The position numbers were made by a program, and so were the translations under genes. Below the pieces are notes generated by a model that saw only the letters and a list, made by a program, of their open reading frames with translations, had not been told where the DNA came from and did no database searches. A DNA stretch of 64,000 bases, from assembly GCF_014596525.1 (NCBI RefSeq), contig NZ_MSJP01000022.1:124001-188000 (forward strand), in the 5' to 3' direction. Source of the stretch: Streptomyces sp. CBMA291 (GTDB lineage: Bacteria; Actinomycetota; Actinomycetes; Streptomycetales; Streptomycetaceae). Below are positions 1 to 8,282 of this stretch, in pieces (within the stretch, counting starts at the first letter, position 1; every line of letters starts with the position of its first letter).

Positions 1-2
1 CC

Positions 3-1436
3 GGGACCGACCCGGACGCCCAGGAACGTCTGATCCGCTTCCTCAAGACCACGCTGGACGAGGGCGCGCCCGACCCGGTGCAGGAGGCGGCGGCGCGGGC
101 GGCGATGGGCGAGTACGTGGACGGGCGGGCGGCGCTGACCCGGCTGCTCGGCGGCTTCGACCACTTCACCGCCGGGCGCAAGCACCTGATGTTCCAGACC
201 GTCCTGGCCGAACTCGGCGCCCACCCCTTCCCCGAACTCCCCTCCCCCTGCGGCCTGTTCGCGGCACACGGCCAACAGCGCTGGCTGGTCACGGAGATGG
301 CCGCGCTGAAGGTCCTGTACGCCTTCGGCACCGGCTCGCCCCGGCTCGTCACCGAGGACGACTGGCGGACGCTCGCCCCTTCCGCGCGGCCGGGCCCTCC
401 CCCGTACGGCAATCATCTCGCCCGGATCCTCGCGCTGCTCGCGCTGCGGCACCGGCCCCGGTACGCCGATGCCGTACGGGGGCGGGCGCGGGAGCTGCGG
501 AGGTGGCTGCGTCCGGACGGCGGGCTGCCGTTCATCACGGGCATGGACGTGTTCGCGACGGCGACCGGCGGGCTGGCCCTGGCGGGCGCGGGGGCCCCCG
601 CACACACCCTCCGCGCGCTCGCCACCGATCTGACGACCCACCAGAACACGGACGGTGGCTGGGGTTTCGACCAGGATGTCACCCAGAGCGATGTCGACGA
701 CACCTCGTACTGCGTGGAGTTCCTGCGGACGGCGGCTCCGGAGCGGTGCGGGGCCGAGGTGGCGGCGGGTGAGCGGTATCTGCTCGCGCGGCGGGGCGCG
801 GACGGTGGTTTCCCCACCTTCGAGCGGGGCACGGCCTCCGAGGTCGCCATGACGGCGGCGGCCGTGAACGCGCTGGCCCCCGAGCCCGCGCATCGCGCCG
901 CGGTGACGGACGCCATCGGGTTCCTGGTGGCGCGGCAGGAGGCGACCGGGCCGTTCGAGCGCAGCTGGAGCCTGAACGAGAGCAACGCGCTCTTCCGTAC
1001 GGTCCTCGCCTACGACTCCTTCCTGACCGTCGCGGCGCCCGGCCACCCGGCACGCGCCGGGGTCGCGCGGGCCCGTTCCCGGGCGGTGGCGCGGCTCGTC
1101 GACACGCAGCACGCGGACGGCGGGTGGGGGCATGTGCCCGGCGACCCGAGCGACCCGATCAGCAGCGCGTACGCGCTGATCGTCCTCGCCCGGACGCCCG
1201 CGCTGCCCTCGGCGGTCGGCGCGGCGGAACGTGCGGTACGCCATCTGCTGGACCGGCAGCGCCCCGACGGCGGGTTCGTCTCCCGTCCCGACCAGGCGGG
1301 GCCCCGGCCGCTCGCCTACCACGTGCCGCTGCTCACCGACATCTGCGTCCTGCTCGGCCTGAACCAGGCGCGCGCGTCCGCCGCGCGCGCCCTGCCCCGC
1401 GCCCTGCCCACCCCCTGCGGACAAGGAACGTCATGA
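3..1436 (+). CDS. Class II terpene-cyclase-like / prenyltransferase-squalene oxidase repeat protein (5' end outside window)
   Basis: The reading frame is open from the first bases, so the gene starts upstream; the GTG at 78 is only an internal candidate. The protein has QW-type repeats (QNTDGGWGFDQD, QHADGGWG, QRPDGGF), the alpha/alpha-barrel signature of squalene-hopene and class II diterpene cyclases. Between them lies DVDDTSYC, a match to the DxDD proton-donor motif of class II cyclases. Such enzymes protonate and cyclise prenyl chains. Its stop overlaps the next start (ATGA at 1433), so it is co-translated with the small protein and ketosynthase downstream. Family is fairly sure. The substrate is unknown, and a non-cyclase repeat protein remains possible because only part of the gene is seen. 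Confidence 0.75.
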   Translation, partial: GTDPDAQERLIRFLKTTLDEGAPDPVQEAAARAAMGEYVDGRAALTRLLGGFDHFTAGRKHLMFQTVLAELGAHPFPELPSPCGLFAAHGQQRWLVTEMAALKVLYAFGTGSPRLVTEDDWRTLAPSARPGPPPYGNHLARILALLALRHRPRYADAVRGRARELRRWLRPDGGLPFITGMDVFATATGGLALAGAGAPAHTLRALATDLTTHQNTDGGWGFDQDVTQSDVDDTSYCVEFLRTAAPERCGAEVAAGERYLLARRGADGGFPTFERGTASEVAMTAAAVNALAPEPAHRAAVTDAIGFLVARQEATGPFERSWSLNESNALFRTVLAYDSFLTVAAPGHPARAGVARARSRAVARLVDTQHADGGWGHVPGDPSDPISSAYALIVLARTPALPSAVGAAERAVRHLLDRQRPDGGFVSRPDQAGPRPLAYHVPLLTDICVLLGLNQARASAARALPRALPTPCGQGTS

Positions 1437-1696
1437 GCTTCGAGGAAGTGAGGAACCGGCTCGTCCTGGACCCGACGGGGAGCACCCCGGACCCGAAAGG
1501 GAGCACCCCGGGCCCGAAGGGGACCACCCCGGACGTGACGCGGGAGGAAACCGGGCTCGGCTCGCCGCCCCTCGCGGACCTGCCGCTGTTCCCACGCGAG
1601 GGGCGGGGCTTGGCCGTCCCCGAGGAGGAGCTGTACGCGGCGCCGACCGTGCCCCCGATCGGGCGGCGGGTCGCGGCCCGCGCGGGAGCGGTCTGA
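1433..1696 (+). CDS. Small Pro/Gly-rich protein between cyclase and ketosynthase
   Basis: An 87-residue protein whose ATG (1433) overlaps the upstream stop and whose TGA (1694-1696) overlaps the next ATG at 1696, so it sits in a tightly coupled three-gene operon. The N-terminus MSFEEVRNRLVL is followed by a short repeat of Thr-Pro-x-Pro-Lys-Gly type (about residues 15-35), then an acidic-hydrophobic tail. No domain is recognised. The coupling argues that it is real and works with its neighbours, possibly as an adaptor or short accessory protein, but the function is unknown. Confidence 0.6.
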   Translation: MSFEEVRNRLVLDPTGSTPDPKGSTPGPKGTTPDVTREETGLGSPPLADLPLFPREGRGLAVPEEELYAAPTVPPIGRRVAARAGAV

Positions 1697-2928
1697 TGGC
1701 GGGCGCGGTGGCGGTCACCGGGATCGGCCTGTTCACCCCGGCGGGCGGCGACCGGGAGACGACCTGGGAGACCGTCCGCGCGGGGAAGCAGACGGCAGGG
1801 GTCGAGGAGTGGGAGGGGCTGCGGTACCTGACGTGCCGGGCGCCCGCCTTCCCGGGAAGCCCCGCAGGGCCCGCGGCCTCCCGACGCCCGGACCGCAGCG
1901 CGGGCCTCGCGCTGTGCGCGGCGCGGGAGGCGCTCGCCGACGCGGGATTCGCGCACGGCTCCCCGGGAGGCCCGTGGGGTGTCGCGGCGGACCCGGCGCG
2001 GGTCGGGGTGGTGGCCGGGATCGGGGTGGGCCCCGTCCTCACGTACGAGGAGCAGCGCGGGCTGCTCGGGCGGGGCGGGCCCTGGGGGATGTCGCCGTAC
2101 GCGGTGCCGGGGGCGTTGCCGAACGCGGTGGCGGCGCAGTTGTCGGTCGAGTTCGGGGCGCGGGGCCCGTCGATGACGGTGACGACGGCGTGCGCGGCGG
2201 GTGCGACGGCGATCGGCACGGCGCTGGACCTGCTGACGCTGGGCCGCTGCGACGTGGTCCTCGCGGGCGGTACGGACGCGCCGTTGAGCCCGTACTACCT
2301 CGCGGGCTTCGACCGGCTGGGCGCGCTGTCGCGCCGTTTCCACGACCCGGGCGGCGGGCTGCGCCCGTTCGACGTGGACCGGTCGGGCTTCGTGATGGGG
2401 GAAGGCGCGGGCTTCCTGGTCCTGGAGCGCCCGGCGGACGCGGCGGCCCGGGGCGCGAGGGTCCGGGCGCTGGTCAGGGGGTACGGGGCGACGTCCGACG
2501 CACACCATCTGGTGGCACCGCGCCCGGACGGCGAGGGCCTGTCGGAGGCGGTCCTGAACGCACTGTCGGAGGCGGGCGCGACACCGTCCGACGTGACCCT
2601 GGTGAACGCCCACGGCACGGGAACGCCCCTGGGGGACGCGGCGGAGGCGAAGGTCCTGGCGTCCCTGCTGCCGCACCACCCGCCGGTGACGTCGACGAAG
2701 GGCGTGACGGGCCATCTCCTGGGCGCGGCGGGCGCGGTGGAGGCGGCCCTGACGGTCCTGTCGGTCGAGGAGTCGACGATCCCGCCGACGGCGAACCACA
2801 CGGAACCCGGCGAGGGCATCACCCTGAACATCCCGACGGCCACCGGCCCGACCCGCCCCGGTCTGGCGGTGTCCACGTCGGTGGGGTTCGGGGGGCACAA
2901 TGCGGCGTTGGTGTTCGGGGCGGGGTGA
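1696..2928 (+). CDS. Beta-ketoacyl synthase (KAS II / FabF-like)
   Basis: A 410-residue thiolase-fold condensing enzyme of normal family length. The catalytic Cys is in TTACAAGA (about residue 165), the first His in NAHGTGTPLGD (about 303) and the second in STKGVTGHLLGAAGA (about 340), followed by the glycine-rich end SVGFGGHNAALVF. All three catalytic positions are present, so it should carry out decarboxylative Claisen condensation on an acyl-carrier-protein substrate. Coupling to a class II terpene-cyclase-like gene rather than to fabD/fabH/acpP suggests a specialised-metabolite or lipid-modifying role instead of housekeeping fatty acid synthesis. No acyl carrier protein is visible in the window. 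Confidence 0.88.
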   Translation: MAGAVAVTGIGLFTPAGGDRETTWETVRAGKQTAGVEEWEGLRYLTCRAPAFPGSPAGPAASRRPDRSAGLALCAAREALADAGFAHGSPGGPWGVAADPARVGVVAGIGVGPVLTYEEQRGLLGRGGPWGMSPYAVPGALPNAVAAQLSVEFGARGPSMTVTTACAAGATAIGTALDLLTLGRCDVVLAGGTDAPLSPYYLAGFDRLGALSRRFHDPGGGLRPFDVDRSGFVMGEGAGFLVLERPADAAARGARVRALVRGYGATSDAHHLVAPRPDGEGLSEAVLNALSEAGATPSDVTLVNAHGTGTPLGDAAEAKVLASLLPHHPPVTSTKGVTGHLLGAAGAVEAALTVLSVEESTIPPTANHTEPGEGITLNIPTATGPTRPGLAVSTSVGFGGHNAALVFGAG

Positions 2929-3050
2929 GGGGACCCGGGTGACGCGGGGCGGCACAGACCCCGGCCCCCGGCAGATGGCGATGCCACGCCACTGCCGGGG
3001 GCCGGGCTGTCAGGGCCAGAAGCTCGACGCGCCTTGGCCGGGGTCACCTG

Positions 3051-3560
3051 TCACTGCATGCAGTACATCCCCAGGTAGACCTCGCCCTTCCAGTTCTTCT
3101 CCTCCGGAATGATGGCCCGGTAGGTCAAGAGACACTCTCCGTTCCAGTCTCGGCCGGAAAAGCTCGTCAGATAGCGATCACTATCATTCAGATCCCACCC
3201 CTTCCCTTTGGGGTGGTAGAGCTGATCGATTTGCCGTGGTGGGACTTGAACGAACCTCTCCAACCGCATCCCCAGCGAGGAGAGATAGGCAGCAGCGACA
3301 TCGCTCGAATCCGCGACAAACGACATTTCTGCCGAGAAGCCGTCCCTGTCTTCTTTCTCGCAGAACTTGAGGGAAGTCACCTCCGGAATCTCACCCAGCG
3401 AATACTTCACTTTCAGCCGCTCCGGAAGCTCCCCGGTCAGGCACGACTGCGCCCTGCCGGACGAGAGCCCGGAACACGCCGACGCCGACAAGCCCAGGCT
3501 GAGCAGCAGGGCGACACCACCCCTGAACCGCACGCCGGACCACCCCATGAACCTCTGCAT
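3051..3560 (-). CDS. Putative lipoprotein, tandem paralog A
   Basis: A 169-residue protein with a basic N-terminus, a hydrophobic stretch and a Cys near residue 29 (LSLGLSASAC) that could be a lipidation site, though the lipobox is weak. The mature part holds conserved cysteines (QSCLTGELPERL, KFCEKEDRDGF, CLLTYRAIIPE, YCMQ end) that may form disulfides. It is closely similar along its length to the next gene upstream (3599-4081), with near-identical DNA at both gene ends, so the pair arose by tandem duplication. They are 38 bp apart and co-directional with cutA. No known function; probably an exported cell-surface protein. Confidence 0.75.
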   Translation of the reverse strand: MQRFMGWSGVRFRGGVALLLSLGLSASACSGLSSGRAQSCLTGELPERLKVKYSLGEIPEVTSLKFCEKEDRDGFSAEMSFVADSSDVAAAYLSSLGMRLERFVQVPPRQIDQLYHPKGKGWDLNDSDRYLTSFSGRDWNGECLLTYRAIIPEEKNWKGEVYLGMYCMQ

Positions 3561-3598
3561 CGAACTCCCCCACCCCTATGCCCGCCAGCGGCTATCCC

Positions 3599-4081
3599 TC
3601 ACTGCATGCAATACATCCCCAGGTAGACCTCACCCTTCCACTTCTTCTTCTCCGGAATGATGGCCCGGTAGTCCAAGAGACACTGCCCGTTCCAGTCCCG
3701 GCCGCCGGAGCTCGTCAGATAGCGCTGATCATCGTTCAGCTCCCACACCTTGCTCTTAGGGTGGTAGAATCGATCAATTTGCCTTGGCGTGACTGCAACG
3801 AAATCTTCCACATGCATCCCCATGGAAGAGATGTAGGCAGAAGCAGCATCGTTCGTATCCGCGACAAACGACACATCCGCCAGAAAGCCATCTCTGTCCT
3901 CCTTCTCGCAGAACTTGAAGGAAGTCACCTCCGGAAGCTCACCCAGCGAATACTTCACCCTCAACCGCTCCGGAAGCTCCCCGGTCAGACACGACTGTGT
4001 CCTGTCGGACAAGGGCACGGAACACGCCGACGACAGCAGCCCCAGACCGAGAACGAGGGCGGCAACACCTATGGATCGCAT
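3599..4081 (-). CDS. Putative lipoprotein, tandem paralog B
   Basis: A 160-residue paralog of the gene at 3051-3560. The signal peptide ends LGLLSSAC, with the Cys near residue 20 as the candidate lipidation site. Motifs shared with its paralog include TQSCLTGELPERL, CEKEDRDGF, PRQIDRFYHPK and WKGEVYLGMYCMQ. Divergence is greatest in the signal peptide and the middle, as expected for secreted duplicates. It lies 39 bp downstream of cutA on the same strand and may be co-transcribed. Function unknown. Confidence 0.75.
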   Translation of the reverse strand: MRSIGVAALVLGLGLLSSACSVPLSDRTQSCLTGELPERLRVKYSLGELPEVTSFKFCEKEDRDGFLADVSFVADTNDAASAYISSMGMHVEDFVAVTPRQIDRFYHPKSKVWELNDDQRYLTSSGGRDWNGQCLLDYRAIIPEKKKWKGEVYLGMYCMQ

Positions 4082-4120
4082 GCCGGTTCACCTTACGAGG
4101 TCGCGTTCGCCCCTCGGTGC

Positions 4121-4447
4121 TCAGGTGTTCGGAGTCGCCTCCTCGGCCACCCATGACAGATACGCCTCGGAGCCGCCGGTGACGGGCAGGGTGATCCACT
4201 CCGGGACCTCGTACGGGTGCCGCCCGTGCACCCATACCTGGAGTTCCGGCAGTCGTGTGACCGTCGTCTTGAAGGAGATCCGCCACTCCGTCGCCGTCTC
4301 GATCCGGCCCTCCCAGCGGTAGACCGCGGTGACGGGCGGGTCGATGTGCGCGCAGGCGGCGAGCCTCGCCTCCACCGCGCCCTTCGCCAGAGCGTGCGCG
4401 GCGCTCTCGTGGTCGACGGTCGTCTGCGCGATCAAAATCCCGGTCAT
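4121..4447 (-). CDS. cutA: Divalent-cation tolerance protein CutA
   Basis: A 108-residue protein starting MTGILIAQTTVDHES at the ATG 4447. The same frame runs upstream to 4552, but the internal start gives the usual CutA length. Family motifs are visible: GAVEARLAACAHI, the YRWEGRIE strand and the end HPYEVPEWITLPV. CutA forms a stable ferredoxin-like trimer in the cytoplasm; metal-tolerance and signalling roles have been proposed. It is the first gene of a minus-strand run with the two lipoproteins, and it marks the conserved flank immediately outside the genomic island. Confidence 0.9.
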   Translation of the reverse strand: MTGILIAQTTVDHESAAHALAKGAVEARLAACAHIDPPVTAVYRWEGRIETATEWRISFKTTVTRLPELQVWVHGRHPYEVPEWITLPVTGGSEAYLSWVAEEATPNT

Positions 4448-4575
4448 CCGCAGTGGCCTCTCGTTCGACGCCTCGTCAGGAAGCGTGCATATGGCGAGGG
4501 TCACAGGATCGCCCGGCCCGCCCGACTCGTGGCCGATTCCGGTCGGGGCCATCCGGGGGAACCTGTCACGTGTCG

Positions 4576-4606
4576 GAGTGGCACCCCCGCATCGGGTGCC
4601 ACTCCG
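4576..4606. terminator. Perfect 12-bp hairpin outside the island
   Basis: Arms 4576-4587 and 4595-4606 are perfectly complementary around a 7-nt loop. It lies between the tRNA-end repeat and cutA. Read on the minus strand it could be the original terminator of the tRNA gene, left behind when the island inserted at the tRNA 3' end. There is no clear T-run, so this is inference. Confidence 0.45.
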
Positions 4607-4653
4607 GCGCTACCGTGCAACCAGTGTCCCGCCTGGCTGCGACGTTGCTGCTG

Positions 4654-4678
4654 GGTGGGGCGGGTGGGACTCGAACCC
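4654..4678. repeat. Left attachment-like repeat (tRNA 3'-end copy)
   Basis: Identical over 25 bp to 23697-23721. On the minus strand it reads as a T-loop half plus acceptor 3' strand (TTCGAGTCCCACCCGCCCCA). The T-stem and everything 5' of it are not tRNA-like here, so it is a remnant end and not a tRNA gene. Best read as attL of the island. Confidence 0.65.
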
Positions 4679-4778
4679 CTTTCAGTGACGCGTCTCACCT
4701 GCGGCGATGCCGAAAGGTCGGACAAAACCATCCGACTCCATCCGGCTGCGTCCCCCTTCGATCCCCTTCGATCGAGAA

Positions 4779-4807
4779 CCGTGCAGCGTTCGCTGCACGG
4801 GCTTTTC
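4779..4807 (+). terminator. Rho-independent terminator (plus strand)
   Basis: A 9-bp perfect stem (CCGTGCAGC / GCTGCACGG) with a 4-nt loop is followed by GCTTTTCT. No recognisable plus-strand gene ends just before it, so it may be left from a gene lost at the island edge. Confidence 0.6.
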
Positions 4808-4984
4808 TGCGGCCCGGCCTCCTCGCAGCTGCGAAGCGCAGGAAAGCTCGGCACACCAAAAGCGCGAATCGGGCCTCGGATCGGCCCCGTCTGGGCGCGT
4901 GGCCGACCTCGGGCAGCAGTTACGTTGCGTAGTGCTGCACCTGTGAACCCAGGGGCCCTCATTGACAGTGCCGACGAACAGTTA

Positions 4985-5024
4985 TGCGGTCTGTGCGGTG
5001 GGCTGCTCCACCGTACAGACCGCA
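4985..5024 (-). terminator. Long hairpin downstream of the EEP hydrolase gene
   Basis: Arms 4985-5001 and 5008-5024 pair over 16 of 17 positions, 10 bp plus 6 bp with one mismatch. It lies about 34 bp beyond the stop of the minus-strand gene at 5058 and is the likely terminator for that gene. Confidence 0.55.
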
Positions 5025-5057
5025 CACTGTCGCCTTACTCACGGCACCTACCGGGGC

Positions 5058-6050
5058 TCAAGAGGCCCAGTTGGCTGCTCCGCGCAGGAGGCGGTGGTCG
5101 GAGACCTTGGTGTCGACAGGGAGTGAGTCGCCGACCACGTCCTTGAAGTGACGCGTACTGAAGAACAGATAATCGATCTTGCACCAGTACTCGTCGCCCG
5201 GCACGTTGACTTTGCCCTGGCTGTAGTAGGTGGGCTCGCCGGTACGGCACTCAACGGATCCCTCCGGGCACTGAAGGACGCTGTTCGGGATGTCGTTGGG
5301 GTTGGTGCCGGTGTCGCTCTGGTCCGCCTCGGTGAAGACCCCGTGCGAGTTCCCTCCCGCAGCAGGGCTGTAGACCCCGTCCATGAACGTGTCGCTCGGG
5401 AAGCCGTTGAAGTCACCGCCCAGGATGACGGGGATGCCGGCCCGCTCCCACGCCTCCACCTGCCAGAGGAGGTCGGCGGTTTCGGCGTCCCGTTCGGGGT
5501 TGTTGCCCTCGGTGTCACCCCAGAAAAGATGCACCGAACAGGCCCAGCTCAGCCTGTCCCTGAGGTAGCTCTTCACGCAGGGAACGCGGATCGGCTCGGT
5601 CTCCGTGCCCTGCGTCAGGTCCAGCGTCTTGGTCTGGACGATGGCCCCCTTGACGAAGAGGGCGTTGCCGTAGGGGTCACCGGCACAGGCATCGCTTCGT
5701 CCCGTGAGGGAGGCTGTGAAGCGGCCGTTGAATCCCAGCGGTGCAAGCTTGGTGCTGAGCTCGGTGTACTGGTCCTGACACACCTCTTGGAGGAATAGCT
5801 GGTCGGCCTTCCAGCCGGTGGAGTTGGCCTCCGCCACGATGCTGCTGATCCGGGCCGCGTTGCTGTAGCCGGTCGGCCCCTTGCCTTCCGCACACACGTT
5901 GCCGCACATGTTGTAGCTGATGAACCGCAGCGCCTGTGCGGTGTTGACGGGGACGGTGTCTGCGGCAGCGGGGGTCGGGGAAGCGAGGGTGGTGAGCAGC
6001 AGCGCTGTCGCTGTTCCCAGGGTCGCGGCGAGTGCCTTGAGACTTCTCAA
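5058..6050 (-). CDS. Secreted endonuclease/exonuclease/phosphatase-family hydrolase
   Basis: A 330-residue protein if started at the TTG 6050. That codon follows a good ribosome site (GAAGGA, about 6 nt upstream) and gives a standard signal peptide starting MRSLKALAATLG and ending near TPAAA. The ATG at 6134 would add 28 residues ahead of the signal and is less likely. EEP superfamily (DNase I-like) motifs are in order: FISYNMCG, LFLQEV, GGDFNGFPSD and SDHRLL, covering the usual Asn, Glu, Asp-x-Asn and Asp-His active-site residues. Many cysteines suggest extracellular disulfides. The substrate could be DNA, RNA, phosphodiester or sphingomyelin-like; the sequence does not decide. It lies at the left edge of the island. 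Confidence 0.82.
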   Translation of the reverse strand: MRSLKALAATLGTATALLLTTLASPTPAAADTVPVNTAQALRFISYNMCGNVCAEGKGPTGYSNAARISSIVAEANSTGWKADQLFLQEVCQDQYTELSTKLAPLGFNGRFTASLTGRSDACAGDPYGNALFVKGAIVQTKTLDLTQGTETEPIRVPCVKSYLRDRLSWACSVHLFWGDTEGNNPERDAETADLLWQVEAWERAGIPVILGGDFNGFPSDTFMDGVYSPAAGGNSHGVFTEADQSDTGTNPNDIPNSVLQCPEGSVECRTGEPTYYSQGKVNVPGDEYWCKIDYLFFSTRHFKDVVGDSLPVDTKVSDHRLLRGAANWAS

Positions 6051-6242
6051 CGGTGTTTCCTTCAAGGGGTGGTGTGGGTCTCTCACCGCGATGCCGGGTG
6101 TCCGCGGGTCAGGATGTGGCGGGCTGGTACTCATGCGCCTGAGGCCGGTTTCGCGGCGCCGGAGCGCAGGTGAGGAAGCCAGGGAAAAGCGCGCCGGGTC
6201 ATGGGCGCCCGGCGGGCTCTGTGACGAGGGGGCTGGGATCGC

Positions 6243-7874
6243 TCATGCGAGCAGAAGGTTGGTCTTCCAGGTGAGGTCGCCCAGAGGGATCCGCTTGTAC
6301 GTGTCGAGTTGGCCGTTGCCCTGGCTGGCGTAGCTGTTCAGGCTGCCCGCGTCCCAGATCGCGATGAGGTCCGCGAGGCCGTCGCCGTTGTAGTCGCCGC
6401 TGGCCAGATGCCGGACGCTTCCCCATGTGGCGAGACCTGTCGAGACCGGGACCTCCGTGCTGAGTGTGCCGTCGTTGCGGCCCTGGTAGTAGTGAAGGGT
6501 GCCGTTGGGCCAGACCGCCATCAGGTCCCCCACGCCGTCGCCGTTGTAGTCGCCGGCCGTCAGGTGCTTGGTGTCGCCCCAGGTGGTGCCACCGGTAGCG
6601 ATCGGGGTCTCCGGGTCGACGGTGCCGTCGCCTCTGCCACGGTAGTAGTGCAGGGTGCCGTTGGGCCAGACCGCGATGAGGTCGGCGATGCCGTCACCCG
6701 TGAGGTCCGCGGCCGTGAGGTACTGGAGGCTGCCCCAGGTCTTCCCGTTCAGAGCGATCGCTTTCTGCTCGTCGATGGTGCCGTCACCCTTGCCACGGTA
6801 GTAGTGGAGGCTGCCGTCGTCCCATACCGACATCACATCGGCGATGCCGTCGTTGGTGAAGTCGCCCTTGGCCAAGTGCTTGGTGTGGAGCCACGAGTTG
6901 AGCCCCGTCAGCTTGGTCCGGGCGTCGAGAAGCCCGCCCGCACCGTCGCCGGGGTAGGAGTGCAGACTGCCTTCGCTCCACACGGCCGTCAGGTCGGCGA
7001 TGCCGTCGCGCGTCAGGTCGTCCTGGGAGCGGACCATGGTCTCGTGCTTGACCTCGGTCCGGAACTCGGTCATCCGGGTGTACACGCCGTAGCCGATCGA
7101 GTTCTTGCAGCCGGGGTTGAAGGAAGCGATGCCGGCGAGGACACCGCCCACGACCAAGGGACCACCTTCGTCGTGGCTGCAGAAGGTGTTGGGCGAGTTC
7201 GGATGGCCCGCGCAGACCGCCTTGGCCGTGTCGAGCGAGATCCCGTTTGCCTGGTACTGATCAGAGCAGGTGGAATCGGCGACCATGGGTACCTGGGTGC
7301 TCAGCAGGAAGTTGTTGCCGTCGGCGTCACCGCTGTAGGTGCCGCCCCAGCCGTAGACGGTGCCCATCGTGCCCGGGCTGTAGACGGCGGTGCTGCTGGC
7401 GATGGGCAGCGGAGTGACGTCCTGCGGCAGGGGCTTGTGCAGACTCAGAAGGGCCAGGTCGTTGACGTATGAGCCGTCGCCGGCCTTCTTGTACTCGGGC
7501 TGCTTCCACTTCTTGGTGACGAACCGTTCCTGGCCCCCGGAGTCCAGGAGATTGGTACGTCCCGAAACGATCTTCAGATCGCCCGCCGCTCGCAGCTCGA
7601 CGCAGTTTGCCGCCGTCGCAACGTGGCTCGGGCCGACGAGGACACCTCCGCACCGGAAGGCGTAGCCGGTGCCGACCTTCTCGTAGACCGCCATCATCCA
7701 CGGCACCTGGGCGATGTCGGTGGGGTTCCCGCCGATGATGTACGGCGTGACATCGGGGCCGTCGTCGGCGGTCGCCTGGCTTGCTGTCGCGGTCGCACCG
7801 ATGGCCACGAGAAGGGCACCAGTGAAACCTGAGATAAGTCGGCGCCCTATTCTTCGGCGCGAATTTGTACCCAT
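6243..7874 (-). CDS. Secreted trypsin-fold pseudoprotease with FG-GAP/VCBS repeats
   Basis: A 543-residue secreted protein. The signal peptide ends near ASQATA. A chymotrypsin-fold domain (about residues 45-280) starts YIIGGNPTDIAQVPW. The catalytic-triad positions read TAANC where trypsins have TAAHC, and HDEGGPL where they have GDSGGPL, while the Asp region (NDLALL) remains. The DNA codons at the two changed sites are AAC and GAA, so both His and Ser are replaced without frameshift. The protein should not be a serine protease. The C-terminal half (about 285-543) carries five FG-GAP/VCBS-type repeats with DxxxDGxxD calcium-like loops (DLTGDGIADLIAVW). A binding or scaffolding role is inferred. 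Confidence 0.85.
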   Translation of the reverse strand: MGTNSRRRIGRRLISGFTGALLVAIGATATASQATADDGPDVTPYIIGGNPTDIAQVPWMMAVYEKVGTGYAFRCGGVLVGPSHVATAANCVELRAAGDLKIVSGRTNLLDSGGQERFVTKKWKQPEYKKAGDGSYVNDLALLSLHKPLPQDVTPLPIASSTAVYSPGTMGTVYGWGGTYSGDADGNNFLLSTQVPMVADSTCSDQYQANGISLDTAKAVCAGHPNSPNTFCSHDEGGPLVVGGVLAGIASFNPGCKNSIGYGVYTRMTEFRTEVKHETMVRSQDDLTRDGIADLTAVWSEGSLHSYPGDGAGGLLDARTKLTGLNSWLHTKHLAKGDFTNDGIADVMSVWDDGSLHYYRGKGDGTIDEQKAIALNGKTWGSLQYLTAADLTGDGIADLIAVWPNGTLHYYRGRGDGTVDPETPIATGGTTWGDTKHLTAGDYNGDGVGDLMAVWPNGTLHYYQGRNDGTLSTEVPVSTGLATWGSVRHLASGDYNGDGLADLIAIWDAGSLNSYASQGNGQLDTYKRIPLGDLTWKTNLLLA

Positions 7875-8282
7875 ACGATGCTCCAGCTTGAAAGCCAGGC
7901 GCAGGGCGGTGCCACGCAGGGAAGAATGAGCTTGCCAAATTGCGCCGCACCCGTGGAATCTGGTGCGGCGATAGATGTGAAGGCGATCCCCCCCCGACTC
8001 CTGTGGGCCCCCCAGCTTGGCAGAGTCGATTGATCAAGCTCACCGTATCCACAGGTCAGCGGTGCGTCAACGCGCAAATCCCGGCCAGATCCCCCACACC
8101 GTGAAACCCGTCACACCAATTCGTACACCATTCTCCTGGTACGCGAACAAGGGCCACGGAAAGGGTGGGTGTATTGCCCGCAAAGTGGACATCCCCCTAT
8201 GTGACTCATTCTTCGATAAGGAGCTTCTCAAGTGATCGAATTAGTGATATACCTCCAATCTTCCTGCGTCTGAAACCGGCGC
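7875..8282. other. Divergent promoter region between pseudoprotease and RHS gene
   Basis: About 400 bp, more A+T than its surroundings. It holds a dyad (GCCGCACC / GGTGCGGC, about 7948-7972) close to the start of the minus-strand gene. Candidate promoters for both divergent genes must lie here, but no confident -35/-10 pair is assigned. Short frames such as 8017-8235 show no coding character. Confidence 0.4.

Noticed and set aside
4654-4800. A complete tRNA gene at the left repeat
   Set aside because: Only the T-loop half and acceptor 3' strand are present; no anticodon arm or 5' acceptor strand pairs upstream.
8017-8235. Small ORF in the RHS upstream region
   Set aside because: No ribosome site, no codon bias and no domain; third-position base use does not look coding.
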